64,000 nt of DNA from Homarus americanus (lineage: Eukaryota; Arthropoda; Malacostraca; Decapoda; Nephropidae). The notes under the pieces are model-generated. The model saw only the letters and a program-made list of their open reading frames with translations, ran no database searches and was not told the DNA's origin. The DNA is taken from the NCBI RefSeq assembly GCF_018991925.1, contig NW_024711672.1, forward strand, positions 1 to 64,000, written 5' to 3'. A program made the position numbers and the translations under genes. Below, piece by piece: positions 37,774 to 52,856 of the stretch. Numbering within the stretch: the stretch's first letter is position 1; every line of letters begins with the position of its first letter.

Positions 37774-38864
37774 GTAGTGATGGGTTGTCAGACCACTCAT
37801 TGACCAAGGGTTATAAATCAGCCAGGTTCCCTTCCCATGTCACACGGCCAACAAACATGTTAGTTGCACCCAGCCGACTCTCTCCCAATATACACAATAT
37901 CCTACACCGCAGAAAGAAGTCCAGACCTGACCCGACATTAGGGAGGTCAAGTGTAGGGTAACTCTCACGGCTGACCAAGGGTTATAAATCAGCCAGGCTC
38001 CCTCCCATGTCACACATGTAAGGGGCACCGGCCGGCTCTCCAATATACACACGGCCTCACCTGATGATTTCTCCAGAAGATACAACTTATAGTCTCTGAA
38101 AAAGTCCAGACCTGACCTCACACTGGCCAGGTCAAATGTAAGTGAGACCCTTCGCCGCCCCCGACCATGCCTTCAACCTGGCTTGGGCTCAGCCTCCCAA
38201 TATATAGACGTCCTAGTCCTCCTCGGCGAGACGAGAGAGACAACGGAGACAGAGAGCCAGAGAGGAGAGAGAGAGTGTGTTTTGTAAGGAGAAGACCCAG
38301 CTACTACACCACCGGAGTCCTGCCGAGAGAAGTCAGGGGCCGGAGGCAAGCTGCCCGTCGCCTCCGTCGCCTCCGGAAGTCGCCTCCGGTCGCCTCCGGT
38401 CAGGACCGAGACTCTCCGGCGCCCAGCTAAGCAGTCTCCCATAGAGACAACCTAGACCACCCAGGCCTCCCCAGGTCACGGAGTGTTTGTCAGAGCTTCC
38501 ATGGATGAGTTACTTACGTGGAAGTGAATCCATTTACAAGTTCGTGTCCGAGAATCAGAGTGTCTAGTAACGTAATATGATGTCCTAGTAACGTAAATAT
38601 AATGTCCTAGTAATCACTAGAAGGTGTTATTAATGTGTCCATGTCATTGTCGTAATTACTGGAAGAGTTGTAACGAAGCGGTGTTTGAGTAGTCGCCCTT
38701 AAGACGTAATATTAATAGATGTATTGACGATAAGATACCTATAAGTGTACTGACAGTGTAAATAACTATCACGGCCACGCTACCAAAATCTCTTTACTCA
38801 TATACTATCAATATTCTACCTATATATGTAATCTTCTTCATGTGAGATTTTGTCCATTATAAAT
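37774..38864 (+). mobile_element. LTR-like or promoter-like spacer, copy 2
   Basis: A full-length copy of 29,124-30,212, offset by 8,650 bp at both ends (TAGTGATGGG 29,124 to 37,774; ATCTTCTTCA 30,181 to 38,831). It carries many small deletions and substitutions. Examples are a shortened C-run, loss of part of the GAGACAGAGA stretch, ACTCATTGACC for ACGGTTGACC, and AATTACTGGAAGAG where copy 1 has the AATAAA signal. Adjacent satellite is also duplicated, so this copy arose by segmental duplication and not by a second insertion. Confidence 0.6.
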
Positions 38865-41800
38865 CCATGATTATAACAACTACGACCATGATTATAACAA
38901 CCACTACCATGATTATAAAACCAACACGACCATGATTATAACAACCACGTCTATGATTATAAATAACGACGACCATGATTATATCAACCACGACCATGAT
39001 TATAACAACCACGACCATGATTATAACAAATCCACGACTATGATTATAACAACGACGACAATGATTATAACAACCACAACCATGATTATAAATGGGAACC
39101 ACGACTATGATTATAAATAAACTAGACCATAATTATAACAACCACGACCATGATTATAACAACCACGACTATGATTATAACAACTACGACAGTGAATAAT
39201 ATAGCAACCACGACCATGACATTATAACAACCACGACTATGATTATAACACCCACGACCATGATGCTAACACCCACGACCATGATTATAACAACCACGAC
39301 CATTATTATAACAACCACGCACTATGATTATATCAACCACGTCTAAGATTATAACAACGACGACCATGATTATATCAACCACGACCATGATTATAACAAC
39401 CACGACCATGATTATAACAACCACGACTATGATTATAAATAACGACGACCATGATTATAATAACCACGACTATGATTATAACAACCACTACCAAGGATTA
39501 TAACAACAACTACCATGATTATAACAACGACGAACATGATTATAACAAACCACGACAATGATTATAACAACTACCTACAATGGTTATAAGAACCACGAAT
39601 CATAATTATAACAACCACGACTATGATTATAACAATGACGACCATGATTTATCAAACACGACCGAATATAACAAATCCAGACCATGATTATAACAACCAA
39701 GACTATGATTATAACAACGACGTCAATGATTATAACAAATCACGACCGTGATTATAACAACCACGACCATGATTAAGTAACAACTACGACTTTGATTATA
39801 ACAACCACGACCATGATTTTAACAACCCCCGACTATGATTATATCAAGCACCCACTACGCAGATGACAACAACTACCATGATTATAATAACCACGACCAT
39901 GATTATAACAAACCACGACTATGATTATAACAATACAAACATGATTATAACAACCACGACCATGATTATAACAACCACACCATGATTATAAATAAATCCA
40001 CGATCTGATTATAACAAACAATGATCAAGATTATAACAAACTACTCCACTCATGATTATATCAACCAAGACGATGATCATTACCACCACCATGATTATAA
40101 CAACCAGGACCATGATTATAAATAATTCAGGACCATGATTATAACAACCACGACCATGATTATAATAAGCACGACCATGATTATAACAACCACGACCATG
40201 ATTATAACACCACGACTATGATCATCATAACCACGACCATGATTATAACAAACTAATGACTATGACATATCACCCACGACCATGATTATAACACCTACTT
40301 AATTATGATCATAACAACCACGCAGCATGATCATAAACCAGAACCATGATTAAAAAACAAACCAGGCCATGATTATAACAACCAGACAATGATTATAATA
40401 ACAACGACTATAATTATAACAAACTACCTACTATGATTATAAATAAACTCTTCCATGATTGCAACAACCACAACAATGATCATAACAACCACGACCATAA
40501 GTATAACAACCACGACTATGATTATAACAAGCACGCACCATGAATATAACAACGACATCACGATTATAACAACGACGACCATGATTATAACAACCACGAC
40601 TATGATTATAACAATCACGACTATGATTACAATAACGACGACAATGATTATTACAACCACGACTGTGATTATAACAACCATGACCATGATTATAACAACC
40701 ACGACCATTATGATTATAAAACCCACGACCATGTTTCCAACACCCACGACCATGATTATAACAACTACGACCATGATTATAACAACCACGACCATGACAT
40801 TATATCAACCACGACCATGATTATAACAAAGACGACCATGATTATATCAACGACGACCATGATTATAAATAAATCCACGACCATGATTATAAATAACTAC
40901 GACCATGATTATAACAACCACGACTATGATTATAACAACGCTTCTGACCTCATGATTATAACAACCACGACTATGATTATATCACCCACGCACCATGATT
41001 ATAAATAATCTACTTAATAATGATCATAACAAATCACGAGCATGACTATAACTAGACCATGATTATAACAACCAGGACCATGATTATAACAACCAGACAA
41101 TGATTATAATAACAACGACTATAATTATAACAACCACGACTAAGTGATTATAACAACACTTCCATGATTATAACAACCAACCAAGATTATAGCAACCACG
41201 ACCATAAGTATAACAACCACGACTATGATTATAAATAAATACCGACCATGAATATAAATAACGACGACTATGATTATAACAACGACGACTATGATTATAA
41301 CAACCACGACAATGATTATAACAACCATGACAAGGATTATAAATGGAACCACGACCATGATTATAACAACCACGACTATGATTATAACAATGACGACCAT
41401 GATTATAACAACGACGACTATGATTATAAAACCACGACCATGATTATAACAACAACGACCGTGATTATAACAACCCCTACCATGATTATAACAAACCACG
41501 ACTACATTATAACAACCACGACTATGATTATAACAATCTCGACTATGATTATAACAACGACGCACAATGATTATAATGAAATCCACACCGTGATTATATA
41601 ACAAATCCACGACCATGATTATAACAACCACGACTATGACATAACACCCACGACCATGTTTCAACACCCACGGACCATGATTATAAATAATCACGCACTA
41701 TGATTATAACAACGACGACCATGATTATATCAACCACGCAGTATGATTATAACAACGACGACCATGATTATATCAACGACGACCATGATTATAACAACCA

Positions 41801-44800
41801 CGACCATGATTATAACAACCATGACCATGATTATAACAAACTACGACTATGATTATAACAAAGCCGACCATGATTATAACAACCACGACTATGATTATAT
41901 CACCACGCACTGGCGATTATAACAACCAGACCATGATTATAATAACCAGGACCATAATTATAATAACGACGACCATGATTACATCAACCACGACCATGAT
42001 TATAAATAAACTACGACCATGATTATATCAACCACGACTATGATTATAAATAACGACGACCATGATTATAACAACCCCGACTATGATTATATCAATCACG
42101 ACCATGATTATAATAACCTGACTATGATTATATCAAGCACGACCATGAAGATGCCAACCAATTTACCTCATGATTACAACACCCACGAGCATGATTATAA
42201 TATCCACGACCATAATTATATCAACCACGACTATGATTATAAATAAACGACGACCATGATTATAAATAACTACGACTATGATTATATCAACTTAATTCAT
42301 GATTATAACAACCCCTGACTATGATTATGTCAAGCACGACCATGGTTATAAATAACCCCGACTATGATTATATCAAGCACGCACTAAGGAAGATGACAAC
42401 TAATGCACCATTATTATAGCAACCACAACCAATATTATAACAAATCCACGCATCATGATTATAACAACGATCATGATTATAACAACCACGACCATGATTA
42501 TAACAACGCTGACCATGATTATAACAACTAATGACTATGATTATATCACCATCGCCATGATTGTAACAACTAGACCATGATTATAATAACCAGGTCCATG
42601 ATTATAAATAAACTACGACCATGATTATAACAACCAATGACTATGATCATAACCACGACCTCATGATTATAAATAAACTTATGACCATATTTATAACAGA
42701 CACGAATATGAGTATAACAACCACGATCATGATTATAACAACTACCCACTATGATTATAACAACCACGACTATGATTATATCACCTCACGACTACGACTA
42801 TAAATTCTACGACTATGATCATAACAACCACGCAGCATTATCACAATTAGACCAGATTATAACAACTAGAACCATGATTATAACAACCATGACTATGATT
42901 ATAACGAACGACAAACGTGGATTATAACAACCACGACAATGATTATAACAACCGCGACGATGATTATAACAACCACGACTATGATTATAACAACCACGAT
43001 CACATATAACAACCACGACCATAATTATAACAACCACGACTATGATCATTACCACGACCATGATTATAACAACCAGGACCACGATTATAATCACCACGAC
43101 CATAAGTATAACTACCACGACTATGATTATAACAAGCAGGACCATGAATATAACAACAACGATCATGATTATAAATAACGACGCACGACATAACCACGGC
43201 CAATGATTATAACAAACTACGACAAGGATTATAACAACTACTCACCATGATTATAACAAATCACGACTATGATTATAACAATGACGACCATGATTAGAAT
43301 AACCACGACCGTGATTATAAAGACCACGACCATGATTGCAATGTCCACGACCGTGATTATAACAACCACTACCATGATTATAACAACCAAGACTATGATT
43401 ATAACAACGACGTCAATGATTATAACAACCACGACCGTGATTATAAACAACCACGACCATGATTATAACAAACTACGACTATGATTATAACAATCACGAC
43501 TATGATTATAACAACGACGACAATGATTATAACAACCACGACCGTGATTATAACAACCACGACCATGATTATAACAAACTACCTAATTATGATTATAACA
43601 CCCACGACCATGTTTCTAACACCCACGACCATGATTATAACAACTACGACCATGATTATAACAACCACGACCATGATTATATCAACCACGACTATGATTA
43701 TAACAACGACGACCATGATTATAATATCAACGACGACCATGATTATAAATAACCACGACCATGATTATAAATAACCACGACCATGATTATAAACAACCAT
43801 GACTATGAGTATAACAACGCTGGCCATGATTATAACAACTACGACTATGATTATATCACCCAATTTAATTATGATTATAACAACCAGGACCATGATTATA
43901 ATAAATTGGTGACCATAATTATAATAACGACGACCATTATTACATCAACCACGCATCTCATGATTTTATAACAACCAGGACCATGATTATAATAACCAGG
44001 ACCATAATTATAATAACGACGACCATTATTACATCAACCACGACTATGATTATAACAATGACGCACCATGATTATAAATAACTGACGACTATGATTATAT
44101 CACCCACCTAATTACGATTATAACAACCAGGACCATGATTATAATAACCAGGACCATAATTATAATAACGACGACCATTATTACATCAACCACGACCATG
44201 ATTATAACAACCACGACCATGATTATATCAACCACGACTATGATTATAACAACGACGACCATGATTATAACAACTACGACTATGATTATATCAATCGGAC
44301 CATGATTATAACAACCCCGACTATGATTATATCAATCACGACCATAATTATAACAACCCCTACTATGATTATATATAGCACGATCTCATGAAGATGACAA
44401 CCACGACCATGATTACAACACCCACGAGCATGATTATAATAACCACCTAATTCATGATTATATCAACCACGACTATGATTATATCAACAACGACCATGAT
44501 TATAACAACTAAGACTATGATTATATCAATCACGACCATGATTATAACAACCCCGACTATGATTATATCGCTAATGACCATGGTTATAACAACCCCCGAC
44601 TATGATTATATCAAGCACGACCATGAAGATGACAACCACGACCATGATTATAACAACCACGACCAATATTATAAACAACCATGACTTTGATTATAAATAA
44701 CGACGCATCATGATTATCACCAAACTACCTAATTATGACATAACAACGCCGACCATGATTATAACAACCACGACTATGATTATATCACCCACGACCATGA

Positions 44801-47800
44801 ATATAACAACTAGACCATGATTATACAAACAGGACCATGATTATAACAACCAATATCCAAGGATTATAACAACTACGACTATGATCATAACCACGCACCA
44901 TGATTATAACAACTATGACCATATTTATAACAGACACGAATATGAGTATATCAACCACGATCATGATTATAACAAACTACCTACCTCATGATTATACCGC
45001 CCCATTTCACTATGATCATAACAACCACAATTTCCAGCATTATCATAACCAGGACCATGATTATAAATAAACTAGACCATGATTATAACAACCACGCACC
45101 ATGATTATAACAACCACGACTATGATTATAACAACGACGACCATGATTATAAAACCACGACAATGATTAAAACAACTGACGCACCATGATTATAACAACC
45201 ATGTCTATGATTATAATAACCACGACCATGATTATAACAACTCAAGACCGTGATTATAACAAACCACGACCATGAGATTATAACAACCACGACCATGATT
45301 ATAACAACCACGGCCATGATTATATCAAACTTCACGACTATGATTATAACAACGATTTTAATTCATGTTTATATCAAATCCACTCTAATTCATGATTATA
45401 AATAAATCTACAACTATGATTATAACAGCAACGACCATGATTATAACAACCACGACTTTACTATAACAACTACCACCATGATTATAACAAACTACTACCA
45501 TGATTATATCAACCACGACTATGATTATACCAACGATGACCATGATTATATCAACCACGACTATGATTATGATAACGGCGACCATGACAAGGCAACAACC
45601 ATGACTATAATTATAACAACCACTACCAAGATTATTACAACCACAACTATGATTATAACAACCACGACCATAATTATAACAACTACTCACGATGATTATA
45701 AATAAGCACGACCATGAATATAAATAAACACGACCATGACAGGCAAACACGAATATGATTACAACACTCACAACCATGATTATAACAACTATAACTATGA
45801 TTATAAATAACCACGCCCATGATTATAAACATCCACGACTATGATTATAACAACCACGACCATGATTATAACAACCACGACCATGATTATAAATAAACCA
45901 CGACTATGATTACAACAACCACGACTATGATTATAACAACGACGACCATGATTATAACAACTACGACCATGATTATAACAACCACGACTATGATTATATT
46001 AAGCACGACCATGAAGATAACAACCTAATGACCATGATTATAACAACCAATGAATATGATTATATTAAGCACGACCATGAAGATAACAACCACGACCATG
46101 ATTATAACAACCACGAATATGATTATAACAATCACGATTATTATTATAACAACAACGACCATGATTATAACAACCACGCCCATGATTATAACAACCACGA
46201 CCATGATTATAACAACCACGACCATGATTATAACCAACACGACCATGATTATAACACTCACGACCAAAATTATAACAACTACGACTATGATTATAGTAAC
46301 CACGAATATTATAACAACTACAACCATGATTATAAAACTCAGACCATGATTATAACAAACTGGCCAAATATGATCAATATAACGATGAATATGGATTATA
46401 ACAAACTACCTAATAAGATTATAACAACCACGACCACGACCATGATTATAACACTCACGACCTTGATTATATAACCACAACACAGTTTATAACAACCACG
46501 ATAATGATCATAACCACGACTATGATTATAACAGCTACGACCATGATTACAACAATCACGACCATGATTATAACAACCACGACGATGATTATAACAACCA
46601 CGACTATGATTATAACAACCACGACTATGATTTTAACAACGACGACCTTGATTATAACAACCACGGCCATGATTATATCAACCACGACCATAATTATAAC
46701 AACAACGACTATGATTATAACAACGACACCACGATTATAATAACCCGACCGTGATTATACACGACTATGATTATATCACCCACGACCATGACTATAACAC
46801 CTACGACCTGATCATAACAACCACAAGCACCATCATAACCAGGACCATGATTATAACAACCACGACCGTGATTATAACAACCACGACTATAATTATAGCA
46901 ACCACGACTGTGATTATAACAATGACGACCATGATTATATCAACCACGACCGTGATTATAACAACCACGACCATGATTATAACAACCACGACTATGATTA
47001 TAACACCCGACCATGATTCTAACACGACCATGATTATAACATCCACTACGATGATTATAACAACCACGACCATGATTATATCAACCGACTATTATTATAA
47101 CAACGACGACCATGATTATATCAACCGACCATGATTATAACAACCGACCATAGATTATAACAACCGACTATGATTATATAACAACGACCATGATTATAAC
47201 AACCGACCATGATTATAACAACCATGACTATGATTATAACACCAAGACCATAATTATAACAACCACGACAATGATTATAACAACCCGCAGCAATGAGTTT
47301 TAACAACCACGACCATGATTATAACAACCACGACAATGATTATAACAACTACGTAGTTTTACAACCACGACATGATTATAACAACCACGACTATGATTAT
47401 ATAATGACGACCATGATTATAAAACGACCGTGATTATAACCACGACCATGATTATAACCACCACGACCATGATTATAACAACCGATGACCATGATTATAA
47501 CAACCACGACCATGATTATAACAACGACCATGATTATAACCGACTATGATTATAACAACCACGACTATGATTTTAACAAAACGACCTTGATTATAACAAC
47601 CACGACCATGATTATAACAACCACACCATAATTATAACACAACCGACTAAGATTATAACTAACGACGATCACGATTATAACAACCACGACCGTGATTATA
47701 ACCACCGACTATGATTATAACAACGATGACCATGATTATATCAACCACGACCATGGTTTATAACAATGACCATTATCATGCAACCACGACTATGATTATG

Positions 47801-50800
47801 ATAACGGCGACCATGATTATAACAACCACGACTATGATTATAACAACCACTACCAAGATTATAACAACCACAACTATGATTATAACAACCACGACCACAA
47901 TTATAACAACCACGACTATGATTATAACAAGCACGACCATGAATATAACCGCGACCATGATTATAGCAACGAATATGATTATAACACTCACGACCATGAT
48001 TATAACAACTATGACTATGATTATAACAACCACGACCATGATTATAACAACCTCGACCATGATTATAACAACCCGACCGCTGATTATAACAACGACGACC
48101 ACCATTATAACAACCACGACAATGATTATAACAACCACGACTATGATTATATCCCACGACAATGACTATAACACCCACGACTATGATCATAACAACCACG
48201 ACGTGATCATAACCAGGATGCGATATAACAACCGGTGATTATAACAACCGACTATGATTATAACACCGACGACTATGATTATAACAACCACGACACATGA
48301 TTATAACAACCACGACCGCCATTATGGCAACCGACAATGATTATAACATCCACGACTCTGATCAAACACATTATTATAACAACCACGACTATGATTAGAA
48401 CAAGCATGACCATGAATATAACAACCACGACCAAGATAACAACCGACTATGATTTATACCATGATTATAACAACCACGACCATGATTACAACCACGACTA
48501 TGATTACAACAACCACGACTATGATTATAACAACGACGACCATGATTATAACAACCACGACCATGATTATAACAACCACGACTATGATTATATTAAGCAC
48601 GACCATGAAGATAACAACCACGACCATGATTATAACAACCACGAAATATGATTATATTAAGCGACCGCCAGAAGATAACAACCCGACCATGATTATAACA
48701 ACCACGAATATGATTATAACAATCACGATTATTATTATAACAACAACGACCATGATTATAACAACCACGCCCATGATTATAACAACCACGACCATGATTA
48801 TAACAACCACGACCATGATTATAACCAACACGACCATGATTATAACACTCACGACCAAAATTATAACAACTACGACTATGATTATAGTAACCACGAATAT
48901 TATTATAACAACCACAACCATGATTATAAAACTCAGACCATGATTATAACAACCACAAATATGATCATAACGATGACTATGATTATAACAACCACGAATA
49001 AGATTATAACAACCACGACCATGATTATAACAACCACGACTATGATTATAACGCCCACGACCATGATTCTAACACCCACGACCATGATTATAACAACCAC
49101 TACGATGATTATAACAACCACGACTATGATTATAACAATGACGACCATGACATATCGAATCCACGACCGTGATTATAACAACCACGACCATGACATGACA
49201 ACCACGACTATTATTGTAACACCCACGACCATGACTTAACACCCACGACCATGATTATAACAAACTACTCACGATGATTATAACAACCACGACAATGATT
49301 ATAACAACCACTACAATGATTATAACAATGACGACCATGATTATAACAACCACGACCGTGATTATAACAACCACGACCATGATTATAAATGTTCACGACC
49401 ATGATTATAACAACCACGACCATGACTATTACAACTACGACTATGATTATGATAACGGCGACCATGATTATAACAACCACGACTATGATTATAGCAACCA
49501 CTACCAAGATTATAAACAACCACAACTATGATTATAACAACCACGACCATAATTAGAACAAATCCACGACTATGATTATAACAAGCACGACCATGAATAT
49601 AACAACCACGACCATGATTATAGCAACCACTCTAATATGATTATACCACCACGACCATAATTATAACAACTATGACTATGATTATAACAACCACGACCAT
49701 GATTATAACAACCACGACCATGATTATAACAACCACGACCATGATTATAACAACCACTTAATTCATGATTATAAATAACCATGACTATGATTACAACAAC
49801 CACGACTATGATTATAACAACGACGACCATGATTATAAACAACCATTAATGACCATGATTATAACAACTACTTAATCATAATTATAACACCCACGACCAT
49901 GATTATAACAACCACGACCATGATTATAGCAACTACGACCATGATTATAAATAAACTACGACTATGATTATAACAACGATGACCAGGATTATATCAACCT
50001 CGACCAAGAATATAACAACCACGACTATGATTATAACAACCACGACCATGACAGGCAACCACGAATATGATTATATAACAACCACGACTCTGATCATAAC
50101 CATGACTATGATTATAACAACTAATGACTATGATTATAACAAGCATGACCATGAATATAACAACTACCACCATGATTATAAATAAACCACGTATATGATT
50201 ATAACAACCACTACCATGATTATAACAACCACGACTATGATTATAACAACCACGACCATGATTATAACAACCTCGACTACATTATATCAAGCAACGCACC
50301 ATGAAGATAACAAGCACGACCATGATTATAACAACCACGAATATGATTATAACAATCACGATTATTATTATAACAACCACGACCATGATTATAACAACCA
50401 CGCCCATGATTATAAATAAACTACGACCATGATTATAACAACCATAACCATGATTATAAACCAACACGACCAAGGATTATAACATCCACGACCAAAATTA
50501 TAACAACTACGACTATATTATAGTAACTAATGAATATTATTATAACAAATCCACAACCATGATTATAAAACTCTAGATCATGATTATAAATAACCACGAC
50601 TATGATCATGTAACGATGACTATGACTATAACAACCACGAATATGATTATAAATCAAACTACGACCATGATTATAACACTCACGACCTTGATTATAACAA
50701 ACTCACAACACAAAGCTTATAACAAACTTTCACGACACGATCACAACCACGATTATGATTATAACAGCAACGACCAAGATTACAACAATCACGACCATGA

Positions 50801-51390
50801 CGAATAAACTACGACCAGCGATTATAACAAATCCACGACTATGATTATAAATAATCACTTAATTATGATTTTAACAACGACGACCTTGATTATGCAACAA
50901 CTAATGAATCATGATTATAACAACCACGAATCTATAATTATAAATAACAACGACTAGTGATTATAACAACGACGACCACGATTATAACATCCACGACCGT
51001 GACATAACAAATCCACGACTATGATTATATCACCCAATTTCCACCATGACTATATCAATCTACGACTATGATCATAACAACTAATTTAGTACGACTTCTA
51101 TAACCAGGACCATGATTATAACAACCACTCTACCTTGATTATAACAAAAACGACTATAATTATAGCAACCACGACTATGATTATAACAATGACGACCATG
51201 ATGAGACAACCACGACCGTGATTATTATACAACGCACGACCATGATTATAACAACCACGACTATGATTATAACACCCACGACCATGATTCTAACACCCAC
51301 GACCATGATTATATAAATAAACTAATGACGATGGATTATAACAACCACGACAATGATTATAACAAACACGACAATGTAGATTTTAAATAA
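38865..51390. repeat. 21-bp satellite array, eroded block with cleaner patches
   Basis: 21-bp units with lesions as in 33,861-37,773. In 46,740-48,660 a second type of lesion dominates, in which CCACGACC is shortened to CCGACC. Cleaner patches occur at about 45,840-46,350 and 48,700-49,140. The order of variants from 38,865 to about 42,600 follows 30,213-33,860. A block ending in ACTCACGACCAAAATTAT and TATAGTAACCACGAATATT recurs near 46,258 and 48,846 and, eroded, near 50,490. No gene or other element was seen. Confidence 0.92.
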
Positions 51391-52721
51391 ACTACGACCA
51401 CGACCATGATTATAACAACCACGACAATGATTATAACAATGACGACCATGATTATAACAACCACGACCGTGATTATAACAACCACGACCATGATTATAAC
51501 AACCACGACCATGATTATAACAACCACGACCATGATTATAACAACCACGACCATGATTATAACAACCACGACCATGATTATAACAACCACGACTATGATT
51601 ATAACAACCACGACTATGATTATAACAACCACGACCATAATTATAACAACCACGACTATGATTATAACAACGACGATCACGATTATAACAACCACGACCG
51701 TGATTATAACAACCACGACTATGATTATAGCAACGATGACCATGATTATATCAACCACGACCATGATTATAACAACCACGACCATGATATTACAACCACG
51801 ACTATGATTATGATAACGGCGACCATGATTATAACAACCACGACTATGATTATAGCAACCACTACCAAGATTATAACAACCACAACTATGATTATAACAA
51901 CCACGACCATAATTAGAACAACCACGACTATGATTATAACAAGCACGACCATGAATATAAAAAACCACGACCATGATTATAGCAACCACGAATATGATTA
52001 TAACACTCACGACCATAATTATAACAACTATGACTATGATTATAACAACCACGACCATGATTATAACAACCACGACCATGATTATAACAACCACGACCAT
52101 GATTATAACAACCACGACCATGATTATACCAACCACGACTATGATTAAATAAACCACGACTATGATTATAACAACGACGACCATGATTATAACAACCACG
52201 ACCAGATTTATAAACCACGACCATAATTATAACACCCACACCATGATTATAACAACCACGACCATGATTATAGCAACTACGACCATGATTATAACAACCA
52301 CGACTATGATTATAACAACGATGACCAGGATTATATCAACCTCGACCATGATTATAACAACCACGACTATGATTATAACAACCACGACCATGATTATGGC
52401 AACCACGACTATGATTATAAAAACCACGACTCTGATCATAACCATGACTATGATTATAACAACCACGACTATGATTATAACAAGCATGACCATGAATATA
52501 ACAACCACGACCATGATTATAACAACCACGAATATGATTATAACAACCACGACCATGATTATAACACTCACGACCTTGATTATAACAACCACAACACTGT
52601 TTATAACAACCACGACTATGATCATAACCACGACTATGATTATAACAGCTACGACCATGAATACAACAATCACGACCATAATTATAACAACCACGACTAT
52701 GATTATAACAACCACGACCAT

Positions 52722-52856
52722 CAGGAAAACGATGTTGCTGTACGCTGTCAGCACGGCGGTTGCGAGCCAAGTGCGAGCGATCGATCTTTCACGCCTGGGT
52801 AAACTGTACCACCAGACTTGCCAGCGGGCAAGAAGGGCCTACGATCACTTGTCTGA
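52722..52856. repeat. Non-satellite module, copy 1
   Basis: 135 bp, from CAGGAAAACGATGTTGCTG to GATCACTTGTCTGAT. It is GC-richer than the array and contains several CpGs. It has no resemblance to the 21-bp unit, yet the array resumes directly on both sides. It reads open in the plus-strand Met-Ile-Ile-Thr frame of the satellite, but no known protein is evident. Confidence 0.9.

Noticed and set aside
52722..52856. Module as a tRNA-derived SINE or small RNA gene
   Set aside because: I find no convincing A and B box pair, no cloverleaf and no A-rich tail. The flanks are shared higher-order satellite, which argues for co-amplification and against independent transposition.
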